In this document: in pieces, positions 23,311 through 33,707 of the stretch
Layout of the letters: every line of letters begins with the position of its first letter
Position numbering within the stretch: the stretch's first letter is position 1
Origin: Ambrosia x helenae
Lineage: Eukaryota; Streptophyta; Magnoliopsida; Asterales; Asteraceae
Direction: 5' to 3'
Length of the DNA: 64,000 nt
Assembly: GCA_030844895.1 (NCBI GenBank)
Contig: JAUTDX010002107.1
Coordinates: forward strand, 1-64,000
Made by a program: the position numbers and the translations under genes
Notes under the pieces: generated by a model
Seen by the model: the letters and a program-made list of their open reading frames with translations, nothing else
Database searches by the model: none
What the model was told of the DNA's origin: nothing

Positions 23311-24578
23311 TTAAAGTAATAATGATTCCATTTGGTTTTTATTATGTGATAAAAAATGTGACATCTCAAAAGTTAGTTGGCAATTTGGCATCCAAGTTTC
23401 TATATGATAGAAAATTAGATCCCATCCAAGAAATAGACCATAGTGGCTATATACATTGGCGATTTAGTAAGAATTATTACCCTTATTGTTACCTTTTATA
23501 CATGAACCACAACACTTCAGACCATGTTGTCAGTATTCTACGAAGGTAGTACCTTGACTATGTTCATGAATTAGGCAGACAAGCGAAGTGTTGGGCCACC
23601 ACAATGGGCATGATAACTGTTCATACGAACTTGAGACTACTTTGGACAAATAGTGTTATGGGTAAACCTAACATGGCTTATACCAGAAGTTACCCGATTT
23701 TGATCCGGACCCATACGAGTAAGTTAATGTATTTCTGTTTTTTTGAAGGTTTTTGATAATGAAAACATGCTTCATTGTTGACAATGATTATTTATTCTTT
23801 CAATATCTTTATTTGCATATCCATTTAGGTAAATTACTTATGTCTTGGATTGTTAAATTGGAGTTTTGACAAACTTATTTGATAGGTTACTGCTAGCTTG
23901 ATTTAGTTGATCACTTTATTGATATTGTGGATCCATGGGTGGACATTGACATAATAGAAGCAAACTGGAGATTTCAAGTTAGAGTTGTCAGCAGTAATAT
24001 TATTCATTATCTCTATTTAGTTTCCATAACAGAGGCATGTTGTTCTTCTTCATGCTTTATTGTTAACCCACTTTGACTTGGTTTTTTGTGTATATAGTCT
24101 GATCATCACAAGACAACTAACCAATTTTAATTACCAATAATAGGGACAACCTAATTGCTTCATGATGACATCAAACAAGGAGGCATTTGTTCAATAACCC
24201 CAACGACCATTACCAATTCCAAAGGTTAGCTTACTATCATTGAACTAAGTTATTTGAATATAAAGTATGCTCGTCGACATCATTATACGGTGAACCGGTG
24301 GCATTATCAACTCAATTTCTCATTTATTTATTTTAGTCTGCTCCCTAAGTTTTATTCTTTAAAACGTGAAACCTTGAATTCAAGTTGTAGCTTACATTAT
24401 TTCTGCTAATTGAAACCCTCTACCATTTGAATTCTGTTATTAATATAGTTATTAGTAACTTGTAACACCTTTGAAAACAAAGTCTTTTAAACATGTTCTA
24501 TAACAGAATTAAATATTATATGATCAAATGTTATTCGGACCTCAAATAATGCTTATATTCCCTTAGTTAATGATCTTA

Positions 24579-24587
24579 TTTATAAAT
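24579..24587 (+). promoter_or_regulatory. TATA box of F-box copy 3
   Basis: TTTATAAAT, the same promoter element as in unit 1, at the same distance from the start codon at 24671. Confidence 0.55.
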
Positions 24588-24670
24588 CTTGCTTCATGCT
24601 ATCAAGTCTAACCCATCCCCACCAAGGAGGAGTCCGAGTCAGAAAGCATTATATCGATCTGGTAATTAAA

Positions 24671-25663
24671 ATGTCAACTACTCTCGCTGATGTCCCCCTA
24701 ACCATCATTCAAACCAACATCTTACCACGACTAGATGGCCGATCTCTTTCGACCATCGCCACTGTATCATCCTCTCTACACGCCTTATGTTCCGATCATA
24801 ATCTTTGGTCTCATGTTTCCAAGTGCATGTGGCCCTCTATAACCCATCCACATGTTAATGAAGTCATCTCCTCATTCCCTGGTGGTCACCTATCGTTCTT
24901 CCACGACTCGTTTCCTTCTCTAATAACCGAAGTTAACGCCCATAACTGCTACACTTTTAAACAACAAGATTGTTTGTCTTCTTATTTTGATAGCTCACCT
25001 CATCCTTTGCCATCACAACTCATATCAGCAGTTGATATTCGATACCAAACCGAGGTTATATACTCCGCTGTCCAGTTCACTAACACTACAACTGATTTCC
25101 TGATGTCCGAGTTGCTTATTGAATTAAATGAAGATCACGAAAACAATAGATGCATTGACATGGAAGTCGATGAGCTTGCGGGTGTGGACGAAGAAGCATT
25201 ATCGCATCTGAAAGACTTGCTGACATTAAACTGGATTGTTATTGATCCTACACTTAAACGAGCAGGCAACGTATCGAGTATCAAACCTGTTACTGTAAAG
25301 AGGGATTGGATGACTAACGAGACACTTGTCCAATACGTCAGCGTTTTACCCGGATGTGACCCGGATGAGATGGTTCAATGTCGAATACATGTGGTTATGG
25401 GTGTGGGTAACCAAGGGGAGGGGTTGCAGGTTAAAGAGGTGGTGATGAAGTTATTGGACTTGGATTCCCGTTGGTTAATTGGTGAGGAGTTTTTGGTAAT
25501 TTTGCATATGGCAATTTTGGAGGAAAATAATGTAAGAAGGAAGGTGGTGGATGACCAAGAGAGATGGCAAAGCCTGCGTGTGTTTAAGGAAATGAAAGGA
25601 AAGCGAAGGGAGTTGGTACGTAAGGAAGAAAACAAAAGGGAGAGTGATATTAAGATGAATTAG
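24671..25663 (+). CDS. F-box protein, At2g36090-like, copy 3 (tail truncated)
   Basis: This copy has the same 330-residue protein as copy 2, with no difference seen over the reading frame. The F-box is at residues 5-50, followed by the family's C-terminal region with LTLNWIVIDPTLKRAGN. It carries the same TAG at 25661 that removes the hydrophobic tail, so that nonsense change happened before the unit 1/unit 2 duplication. Upstream sequence is also duplicated, so copies 2 and 3 should be regulated alike. If the duplication is an assembly artefact, this gene and copy 2 are one gene. Confidence 0.8.
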   Translation: MSTTLADVPLTIIQTNILPRLDGRSLSTIATVSSSLHALCSDHNLWSHVSKCMWPSITHPHVNEVISSFPGGHLSFFHDSFPSLITEVNAHNCYTFKQQDCLSSYFDSSPHPLPSQLISAVDIRYQTEVIYSAVQFTNTTTDFLMSELLIELNEDHENNRCIDMEVDELAGVDEEALSHLKDLLTLNWIVIDPTLKRAGNVSSIKPVTVKRDWMTNETLVQYVSVLPGCDPDEMVQCRIHVVMGVGNQGEGLQVKEVVMKLLDLDSRWLIGEEFLVILHMAILEENNVRRKVVDDQERWQSLRVFKEMKGKRRELVRKEENKRESDIKMN

Positions 25664-26750
25664 ATTGGCATATTGGTTTCATTTTGTTTTTCTCTTTATT
25701 TTTTGAGATTGATGTTGCAATAAGTTAAGAGTGTTTTGGTGGAAAATAATGGCAAGGAGTTTTTGAATGTTTAGAAAAAATCGTGATTGATTCTATCAAG
25801 AAACGAGCAAACATGTCATCTATATTATTTTATTAAGGAGGAGTGATGGCCAACATAATAATTTTGTACACCATCCAACTATTGTTGAGTATTTAGTGTT
25901 TGTATAAATGTTTTTTATTTAGACACCCTAATTTTTTTTTTTTTTTTTTTTTTTAGTTGATGGAATATCCCCACCTTCTAGAGGTAGCATGAATGTAAGG
26001 ATCAATACATGTGATCAGTATATACATGTTCACAAATTCTACTACTTTTTATCTCATTTTTTTAAATAAGTGTATTGTGCCACGTTCTGTAAGAACAAGA
26101 ACAAAATAAAGTCGTTGCATTTTTCAGGTTACAAAATCATGGCTTATCTCAATATACTATGCTTTGTAACGAAGTTGGAAGCAATTTGATCCTATTCTAG
26201 ATGAAACATATGAGATGGTCGATCATTATGGTATCACATTTATCTCTAAGATTATTACTTTAAGAACTTTTCAACCCCTGTTGTGTATTCTGATGAATTT
26301 CACTATTTTGTTGTATAATTTCAAGAAGTAACTAATAGTTTAAAAATTAATATTAATTAATCAGGTTAGTCATCATCATCCCATAAGTGTCGGACATGGT
26401 GAAGATGAGCATTTTGTGTATGATATAATTTCAAAGGCGACGACAAACTTTGTTGGTATCTGTCTTGATAGGGTCTTTATTATGTGTTCGAACTGGCTAT
26501 GCATTAGGGTACTACTTCAGTACTTCTTATTTCTTTGAGATCGAAAGGGGTACAAATTCTATTACATCACTGTTGCTTACTTTTTTAGCACAAGAGCAGT
26601 GGAACCAAAATTCATTAATGTTTCTTAGTTAATTTATCCATCTCTCTCTATATTACTTAATGATTCTTTTATGTTGTCTTGAACTCTTGATAATGAGACT
26701 AGCTGAGGAGTAGACTTTGAAGGTTCAATTGTCACAAATGGGATAACTAT

Positions 26751-26877
26751 GAAGAACAAATTAATGGGGTTGCATTGACATCAAAAGAGTCTATTCTTTT
26801 CTATGATGAAGTGATTTTGTATAAAGACGTGCTGGCTGATAATGAGGTCTCCCTTTCAATTGTTAAAGTGGTAAATT
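26751..26877 (+). pseudogene. TIP41-like exon fragment in unit 2
   Basis: Identical to the unit 1 fragment at 23184-23310. Confidence 0.6.
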
Positions 26878-28247
26878 TTAAAGTAATAATGATTCCATTT
26901 GGTTTTTATTATGTGATAAAAAATGTGACATCTCAAAAGTTAGTTGGCAATTTGGCATCCAAGTTTCTATATGATAGAAAATTAGATCCCATCCAAGAAA
27001 TAGACCATAGTGGCTATATACATTGGCGATTTAGTAAGAATTATTACCCTTATTGTTACCTTTTATACATGAACCACAACACTTCAGACCATGTTGTCAG
27101 TATTCTACGAAGGTAGTACCTTGACTATGTTCATGAATTAGGCAGACAAGCGAAGTGTTGGGCCACCACAATGGGCATGATAACTGTTCATACGAACTTG
27201 AGACTACTTTGGACAAATAGTGTTATGGGTAAACCTAACATGGCTTATACCAGAAGTTACCCGATTTTGATCCGGACCCATACGAGTAAGTTAATGTATT
27301 TCTGTTTTTTTGAAGGTTTTTGATAATGAAAACATGCTTCATTGTTGACAATGATTATTTATTCTTTCAATATCTTTATTTGCATATCCATTTAGGTAAA
27401 TTACTTATGTCTTGGATTGTTAAATTGGAGTTTTGACAAACTTATTTGATAGGTTACTGCTAGCTTGATTTAGTTGATCACTTTATTGATATTGTGGATC
27501 CATGGGTGGACATTGACATAATAGAAGCAAACTGGAGATTTCAAGTTAGAGTTGTCAGCAGTAATATTATTCATTATCTCTATTTAGTTTCCATAACAGA
27601 GGCATGTTGTTCTTCTTCATGCTTTATTGTTAACCCACTTTGACTTGGTTTTTTGTGTATATAGTCTGATCATCACAAGACAACTAACCAATTTTAATTA
27701 CCAATAATAGGGACAACCTAATTGCTTCATGATGACATCAAACAAGGAGGCATTTGTTCAATAACCCCAACGACCATTACCAATTCCAAAGGTTAGCTTA
27801 CTATCATTGAACTAAGTTATTTGAATATAAAGTATGCTCGTCGACATCATTATACGGTGAACCGGTGGCATTATCAACTCAATTTCTCATTTATTTATTT
27901 TAGTCTGCTCCCTAAGTTTTATTCTTTAAAACGTGAAACCTTGAATTCAAGTTGTAGCTTACATTATTTCTGCTAATTGAAACCCTCTACCATTTGAATT
28001 CTGTTATTAATATAGTTATTAGTAACTTGTAACACCTTTGATTTTAAAACAGGGTTTTTCATTAATTAAGATAAGGTTTACCTCTATCAAAACACATTCA
28101 CAAAATGTTTTTCGCCTTTGCGTTGTTATCCATGCAAAACATGATCGTTAATGACGAAAAGGTTTAGATAGATGGTTTACACAACAGATACGTTCATATA
28201 TCGTTTAACCCAAAATTTATAGCGGAAGCATTGAGAAGATAGCGTTT

Positions 28248-28561
28248 TGTTAGGATTAAGTGGCGCAGCGGAATAACCGATTCACAACGAACACGCAATA
28301 ACAACCGAGAAAATATAAAGCACGACACACGAACACGAGAATTTTACGTGGTTCGGTTCCAGTGGGGAACCTACGTCCACGGGCTGCAACTAGGGATTTA
28401 TTATTAAGCTCTGACCACTATTACAATTACATAGACAGGATATATATAGAGACTAATCTAGGGTTTAGACTTGGTGAACAAGAAAACCATAATGGGCTTT
28501 CTAAACATCCAATAAAACAAGCCCAATAGCAATAATTAGCCCAAGGACTTCACACCCAACA
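28248..28561 (-). repeat. 3' LTR of the Gag-only element
   Basis: 314 bp, TGTTAGGATTAAG to CACCCAACA. It appears identical to the LTR at 30914-31227. Confidence 0.93.
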
Positions 28562-28573
28562 ATCTCCCACTTG
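28562..28573 (-). other. Polypurine tract of the Gag-only element
   Basis: Minus strand CAAGTGGGAGAT directly before the 3' LTR. Confidence 0.75.
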
Positions 28574-28750
28574 AAGGCCTTGCGATAAACACCAAGTCCG
28601 CCAACAAGCACAAAGCAATCCATGTCTTCAGTAATCTGTAAAGTTCAAACACACACAGGAACAGAAGTCTTCCAGGTCCAGCTCCCATGAACAAACCAAA
28701 CTTCAAACCATGTATCCCCAATCAACCTAGTTACAGCCGGCCAATCATCA

Positions 28751-30331
28751 TCAGTAAACAGAAAGGCCCGTTGAAGCCCCAGATGGCTTCAACCCGGTCT
28801 CAAAAGACCCCGTTTTCACATCCTCAATCCCAACTGATTCCCATAGTCTCGAACCATCAGATACAGGGATTCTCAGAGGAACACTCCCCACTAGCAGAAA
28901 CTTCTCAGGAGAGATTTCATTCGGAATCCTGGTCTTCTGAACCCAACGTCGATTTCCAGACGGTGTCGGAACACTCCCCGTTCTCCCACTGCTACAAAAA
29001 TCCCGTACATGTTCAGACCTCCGAATACGCTCAAGCTGATTACCTGAAGTCCCAGAGTCCTTTTCTGCAAACTGAACTCGTTTAACTGTCGAATCGGCGA
29101 GCCCGACTTTGGCGTTCATCTTAACAGGGGCAGTCACTTCCCTAGACGGAACAGGCAGCATATACAACGACCCCTTCTTGAAACCGCTAGCAACCACGAG
29201 ATTACCTTTAACGACCTTCCACTTTCCACCACCAAACTTAACGTCAAAACCTTGTTCGTCCAACTGCCCAACGGAGATCAACTTCGTTTCAAGCCTTGGA
29301 ATAATCCTGACGTCACACAAAGTCCAAGTAGTGCCCCAAGTAGTAACCAGGTCCAAATCTCCCATGCCAGTCACATCAAGAAATTCACCGTTTCCTAGCC
29401 TAACCTTGCCAAAATCGCCCTTTTTAACATTCCGCATGCCATCATTGCTATGGGTAGCATGGAACGATGCACCGGAATCCATGACCAAAGATTCCACACT
29501 GCTTTCAACACACAGTATCAAAGCGTCATCCTCAGAATCGCTTACCGCAGCAGTGTTCAATCGACCAGAATTCTTCGATCCTCCACCAGAATTCTTGTTC
29601 GGACATTCATTCCTATAATGCCCCTTTTCGTTGCAGTCCCAACAACGCGCACTTGGACGAGCCCTAGACGAGCTCCTGCCCCGACCCTTGCTGCTCCCAC
29701 TGTTTCTACTATTTCCCCTTCCCCTGCCAACATGTAACATCTCAGAAGACGACCCTTTAGTATTCCTGCGACGAACATCCTCACCCAATACCAAATCCCG
29801 GATCTTTTCAAATGTTAGCCCTTCAGGCCCCACTGAGTTAGTGACAGCTGTCACCGTCCCGGACCAACTATCAGGCAGTGAAGATAGCAAAATCACAGCT
29901 TTGGTCTCATCATCGAATCTCATTCCCACAGATGATAATCTGGACAGAAGAGAATTCAAATTATTTATGTGCTCGGTCACTGAGCTTCCCTCTTTCATTC
30001 TCATCGTGAACAACTCTCTCATCAAGAACACTTTATTAGCTGCAGACGGCTTTTCATACATATTCGACAGAGCCGACATCATACCACGAGCCGTGGTTTC
30101 AGACATGATGTTAAATGCAACGCTCCTCGTCAACGACAATGTAATAACACCTCTAGCTTTCTTGTCCTTGGCATTCCACAGAGCTTCTTCAGCTTCATTC
30201 ATTTTCTCCGGTTTTTCTTCCAGTACCATATCCAAGTCTTTTTGACCCAACAATGCATCTATCTGCATTTTCCACCAACTAAAATCCGAACCGTCAAACT
30301 TTTCAATCACCAATTTTCCGTCTTCAGCCAT
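28751..30331 (-). CDS. Copia Gag-protease polyprotein of the Gag-only element
   Basis: This is a 526-residue open frame from MAEDGKLVIEKFDGSDFSWW; the frame extends upstream to 30475 but that part is cysteine- and phenylalanine-rich and unlike Gag. The copia Gag core spans about residues 8-190. A Gly/Arg/Ser-rich stretch at 200-228 precedes the zinc knuckle CWDCNEKGHYRNEC (C230, C233, H238, C243), which binds element RNA. The aspartic protease motif DSGASFHATH starts at residue 285, followed by the usual LISVGQLDEQGF block near 370. The frame then jumps to VQFAEKD and RIRRSEHVR, which looks like the Pol linker after integrase, so integrase was deleted in frame. RT and RNase H are absent. Confidence 0.85.
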   Translation of the reverse strand: MAEDGKLVIEKFDGSDFSWWKMQIDALLGQKDLDMVLEEKPEKMNEAEEALWNAKDKKARGVITLSLTRSVAFNIMSETTARGMMSALSNMYEKPSAANKVFLMRELFTMRMKEGSSVTEHINNLNSLLSRLSSVGMRFDDETKAVILLSSLPDSWSGTVTAVTNSVGPEGLTFEKIRDLVLGEDVRRRNTKGSSSEMLHVGRGRGNSRNSGSSKGRGRSSSRARPSARCWDCNEKGHYRNECPNKNSGGGSKNSGRLNTAAVSDSEDDALILCVESSVESLVMDSGASFHATHSNDGMRNVKKGDFGKVRLGNGEFLDVTGMGDLDLVTTWGTTWTLCDVRIIPRLETKLISVGQLDEQGFDVKFGGGKWKVVKGNLVVASGFKKGSLYMLPVPSREVTAPVKMNAKVGLADSTVKRVQFAEKDSGTSGNQLERIRRSEHVRDFCSSGRTGSVPTPSGNRRWVQKTRIPNEISPEKFLLVGSVPLRIPVSDGSRLWESVGIEDVKTGSFETGLKPSGASTGLSVY

Positions 30332-30899
30332 AATGACAAACGAAAAATAGACCAAAGTTACCCGGCTCCAAAGTTGATAATAACCTGTCAAAAAACTGAC
30401 AAACAAACCAAACCCGAACGACCCGAATAATAACCCGAAACTTGAACACCCAAAACCCGAACAACAACCGAACAAACCCTAATCAGAAAACAAGAGCGAG
30501 TGAACCTGTCTCTCCTGATCGTGGTTAAAAAAACGATTGTAAACGGCGTTTCCTAGTGATTTCACAATCGGCAGCGGTGGTTCAATTGGTTTTAGTGGTA
30601 CACAAAGTTGACGGCGACTCAAGGTTTAAGAAAACCTAATCGCTATAACTTAGAAAAAAAAAGATCTTACATACGTTTTTTTTTTTTTGTTTCTCTTGTT
30701 GTCACGACAAAACAAAAAAAACTATGTTCTCTTTTCTTTTTCTTTAGTCAGACTTTCTTTGACCAATTAAATAATCCATGAATACTCCTCTATTTCGTAA
30801 TCACGTACCACAAAAATATTTGCTTTGAAAGGAGTAGAACAAATAACTTACGAACCAAAAAAAATTTTGCGAAACGTTTCGTGAAACAAACGAGCCAAA

Positions 30900-30911
30900 G
30901 CTCTGATACCA
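30900..30911 (-). other. Primer binding site of the Gag-only element
   Basis: Minus strand TGGTATCAGAGC, an exact standard match to initiator tRNA-Met, two bases inside the 5' LTR. Confidence 0.9.
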
Positions 30912-30913
30912 CT

Positions 30914-31227
30914 TGTTAGGATTAAGTGGCGCAGCGGAATAACCGATTCACAACGAACACGCAATAACAACCGAGAAAATATAAAGCACGACACACGAAC
31001 ACGAGAATTTTACGTGGTTCGGTTCCAGTGGGGAACCTACGTCCACGGGCTGCAACTAGGGATTTATTATTAAGCTCTGACCACTATTACAATTACATAG
31101 ACAGGATATATATAGAGACTAATCTAGGGTTTAGACTTGGTGAACAAGAAAACCATAATGGGCTTTCTAAACATCCAATAAAACAAGCCCAATAGCAATA
31201 ATTAGCCCAAGGACTTCACACCCAACA
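30914..31227 (-). repeat. 5' LTR of the Gag-only element
   Basis: 314 bp, same ends as the left LTR, followed by target duplication CGTTT at 31228-31232. Confidence 0.93.
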
Positions 31228-31232
31228 CGTTT

Positions 31233-32469
31233 GGTTCGTCAAAATCTTTTCTTGATCACCTCCTAAGCCGGTCATGCCATCACTAAGCTAGGTTGGACAA
31301 TACACGAGAAAACATGTTAGTGTGATCAAATCAAACAATATTGCAAAATAAAAAGCCACCCAAGAACCTCCCATAGCCCGCCGTAGGCTATGGTTAGTCC
31401 ACCGTAGCCTACGGTTGGGCTCTGCTGCTGCTGTGGTGGTTTGTCGAGGCAGACGTATTCTAAATATACGTTAGTCCAGTAAAAGTTAAATTTGATGATA
31501 CTTCTACTCATATTGCCTATATTGTCACATGATTGGAAGTTTGTTGGTAATGAATAATGAAAGTATCCCATTAATGTAACCCTACGTAAGTTTACTTTTG
31601 TAATATTTTTTGTTTTAAATTATAGAACAAAATACATAGTTTAGAATTATGTAATAATAAACATAATGTATCATCCATATACATCACTAACATGTTGGCG
31701 CAGGTATAAGTTAACAGAGTGTGGTACTTTTACATATATTACTCATCAAATTTTATAATTAGTAAACATATGTATTTATAGCTTCCAGTTTGATTTTGCT
31801 ATTGAGTACTATTCATTTTAGCTACTAATATTATCAATCATTAGATATTGGACCTTGATTGTTGATACCCAATTGTTATTACTTATTAGTATTGAAATGG
31901 GTTTTATCCGAATCCTGATAGAATTTAGATATAAAACGTGGCACGCGTTACTAGCATTAATAATCAGCTTTAATAAGGTGGTTCATCCACCTACACCTAC
32001 ATATATATGAGTTAGCATTACCAAAATACACTTTTGTTAATTCAAGGAATGTTACAACTAGAAAAGACCCCTGCAACTACAGTTGTCATCAATCTAAACT
32101 CAGTTGACACAGCCAACTATACAACCATGTGAAGTAAAAAATTAACCTCTCATTTCCTTTGATTTTGTGCACACACACACCCCACACCTTATATATAACC
32201 CATTTCAGGCTCCAAAGACTATCAACAAAGACAACAGCCTACTAGGTTGATGCTTGCTACTTCACATCACCACAAGGAACAACCAACAAACGCAATACAC
32301 ACATCACAAGCCCCAACAACTTGAGGCAAAAAAACGGACGTACCCGTCACAACACGCGGGCATTGCCACTAGTATGCATTAAAGTGCAACTAATTTCAAG
32401 GACTCGATGACTAATGGCACCATCATATGAATGTAAAAAAAATGAAATAGTGTAAATGAATAATAGATT
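31233..32469. other. Non-genic stretch
   Basis: No credible gene was seen. It holds a short inverted repeat at 31381-31414 and AT-rich sequence. A CA-rich stretch at 32168-32345 looks like a transcribed leader but leads to no reading frame that I can support. Confidence 0.5.
31381..31414. repeat. Inverted repeat, CCGTAGGCTA arms
   Basis: Arms 31381-31394 and 31401-31414 pair at 13 of 14 positions around a 6-base loop. A further partial arm (CATAGCCCG) lies just upstream, so alternative pairings exist. Confidence 0.6.
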
Positions 32470-32473
32470 GGGT

Positions 32474-32560
32474 TGCCAATAATGTATAGATCAAATGGTG
32501 GAAAGACTTGAGTTCTTCTTAGGAGACTCAGGTTCGATCTCCACCTGCATCAAATAGTAA
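32474..32560 (+). mobile_element. Possible tRNA-derived SINE head
   Basis: An A-box-like TAGATCAAATGGTGG at 32487-32501 is followed by a B-box GGTTCGATCTCC at 32531-32542, the internal RNA polymerase III promoter layout. No cloverleaf forms that would suggest a working tRNA. The 3' end and target duplication were not found. Confidence 0.4.
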
Positions 32561-33156
32561 GGCAATAGTGCGTACTGATGCTGACAAACCCACCGAGAGG
32601 GTTCAATCCTGAGCGTCACCCCGATTTTCATCTAAGTGTTACTTCAGCGAGACAACTCGTGTTGAGGCAGTACGGTTTCGGGGGAATGCCAGCAAGGCTG
32701 ACAAGTCGGACCGGATCCGATAGAACACGAAGTCCGGGTGCCTACTTCCGTTGCCACAGTGACAATGGGTCACTTATAAGAAAGTTACCGTTAGGGCTAT
32801 TCATGAACCGAGCCGAGCTAGGTCAAGCTGGCGCTCGGCTTTGTTATAAACCAAGCCAGCACGGCTCGGATTTGGTTTGGCATGAATTTAAAAACAAAAA
32901 TGAAAAATGGCTTTCAAAATTCAATAGTCTAAAATATTGTTCAAGAGTTAAAAATAACACGTTTAAAATAAGTTCAACCTAATACATTAAAAGCTAAAAT
33001 CAAGTTCAAGCAAATACAAAACAAGTCTCAAATTTCAACGGAATACATTATAAGTTCATCAACATACAAATTAACCCTCTAAATATGCAATAGATTTTTT
33101 ATTGAACTCCTAAATACTGACCTTTTTGAAATCAAAAGCAATATTGAGTTTGATAA
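32561..33156. other. Non-genic stretch, possible TE remnant
   Basis: A GC-rich part at 32600-32800 is followed by GGGCTATTCATGAACCGAGCC at 32793-32813 and repeated GGCTCGG motifs to 32870. This style is common in non-autonomous hAT-like elements. AT-rich sequence follows up to the LTR. No gene was seen. Confidence 0.35.
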
Positions 33157-33354
33157 TGATGAGTCCCAAAATTAGCAGGTTTTATATACATGTTTTCACC
33201 TTATTATCACCTAAAATCAGGCTTTTGTCTTGGTATTGTCACGGTTTGTTTCCTTTTGATGATAATTGCAGGTATTGAAGGTGAAAAGTGAAAAGAAGTG
33301 AAAACCGGCTTAAAAGACAAGGATTTGTAGACTTTTTGCAAAGTTCCAGATGAA

Positions 33355-33672
33355 GCACGGCCACGCTCTGGGCAGGCACGGTCGTGCCAACTGTTCCAGG
33401 TCAACAAGTCAACATTTCCAAGTCAACAGACATCAAATCTGAAGGTTTCAAATGAGCACGGGCGTGCTAGAAGGGTGTGCACGGGCGTGCTTTACAACAG
33501 CGTGTTCTCCAAGACTCAAACCGACCAAGATTGGCTGACGGTTACAAAAAGCTGGGAAGCACGGGCGTGCCAAGAGAGGAAGCACGAGCGTGCCAACCGT
33601 AGTTCAGACAATTCTGCATGCAAGGATTCTGCAACAGTACCTGCTGTCTGGCATGGGCGTGCCCACTCGTTG
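33355..33672. repeat. GCACGSSCGTGC palindrome cluster in solo LTR
   Basis: About eight near-copies of GCACGGGCGTGC stand within 320 bp just upstream of the LTR's TATA box. The same cluster occurs in the LTR at 3118-3442. Confidence 0.75.
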
Positions 33673-33699
33673 TCAAGGGCGTGCTTAAGCTGTTTTGCC

Positions 33700-33707
33700 T
33701 ATAAATA
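33700..33707 (+). promoter_or_regulatory. TATA box of the solo LTR
   Basis: TATAAATA, located 28 bp after the last palindrome of the U3-like cluster. Confidence 0.6.

Larger units (their letters stand above)
20906..24473 (+). repeat. Tandem unit 1 (3568 bp)
   Basis: This is a direct repeat of unit 2 (24474-28040), apparently identical except for homopolymer lengths near 22362-22385 and 22490. It holds F-box copy 2 and TIP41 debris. Between the F-box stop and 24473 there is no complete gene, only short coding-like stretches shared with unit 0. Confidence 0.95.
24474..28040 (+). repeat. Tandem unit 2 (3567 bp)
   Basis: This is a direct repeat of unit 1 with the same gene content. The array ends at 28040, where TAACACCTTTG is followed by unrelated sequence (ATTTTAAAACAGGG) instead of another GAAAACAAAG start. 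Confidence 0.95.
28248..31227 (-). mobile_element. Young Gag-only copia-type element (TR-GAG-like)
   Basis: This is a 2980 bp element with two 314 bp LTRs (28248-28561 and 30914-31227) that look identical. The target duplication CGTTT is at 28243-28247 and 31228-31232. The primer site and purine tract are canonical. The interior encodes one open Gag-protease frame but no reverse transcriptase or RNase H and no recognisable integrase catalytic core. It therefore needs another element's enzymes to move. This matches the described class of terminal-repeat retrotransposons with a GAG domain. Identical LTRs and an open frame argue for recent insertion. Confidence 0.93.

Noticed and set aside
26775..27116. 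113-codon frames at 23208-23549 and 26775-27116 as real genes
   Set aside because: Only the first 35 or so codons match TIP41-like sequence; the rest probably reads through intron sequence and lacks TIP41 motifs.
29109..30245. Long plus-strand open frames within the Gag-only element
   Set aside because: They lie antisense to the conserved Gag-protease frame and show no recognisable domain.
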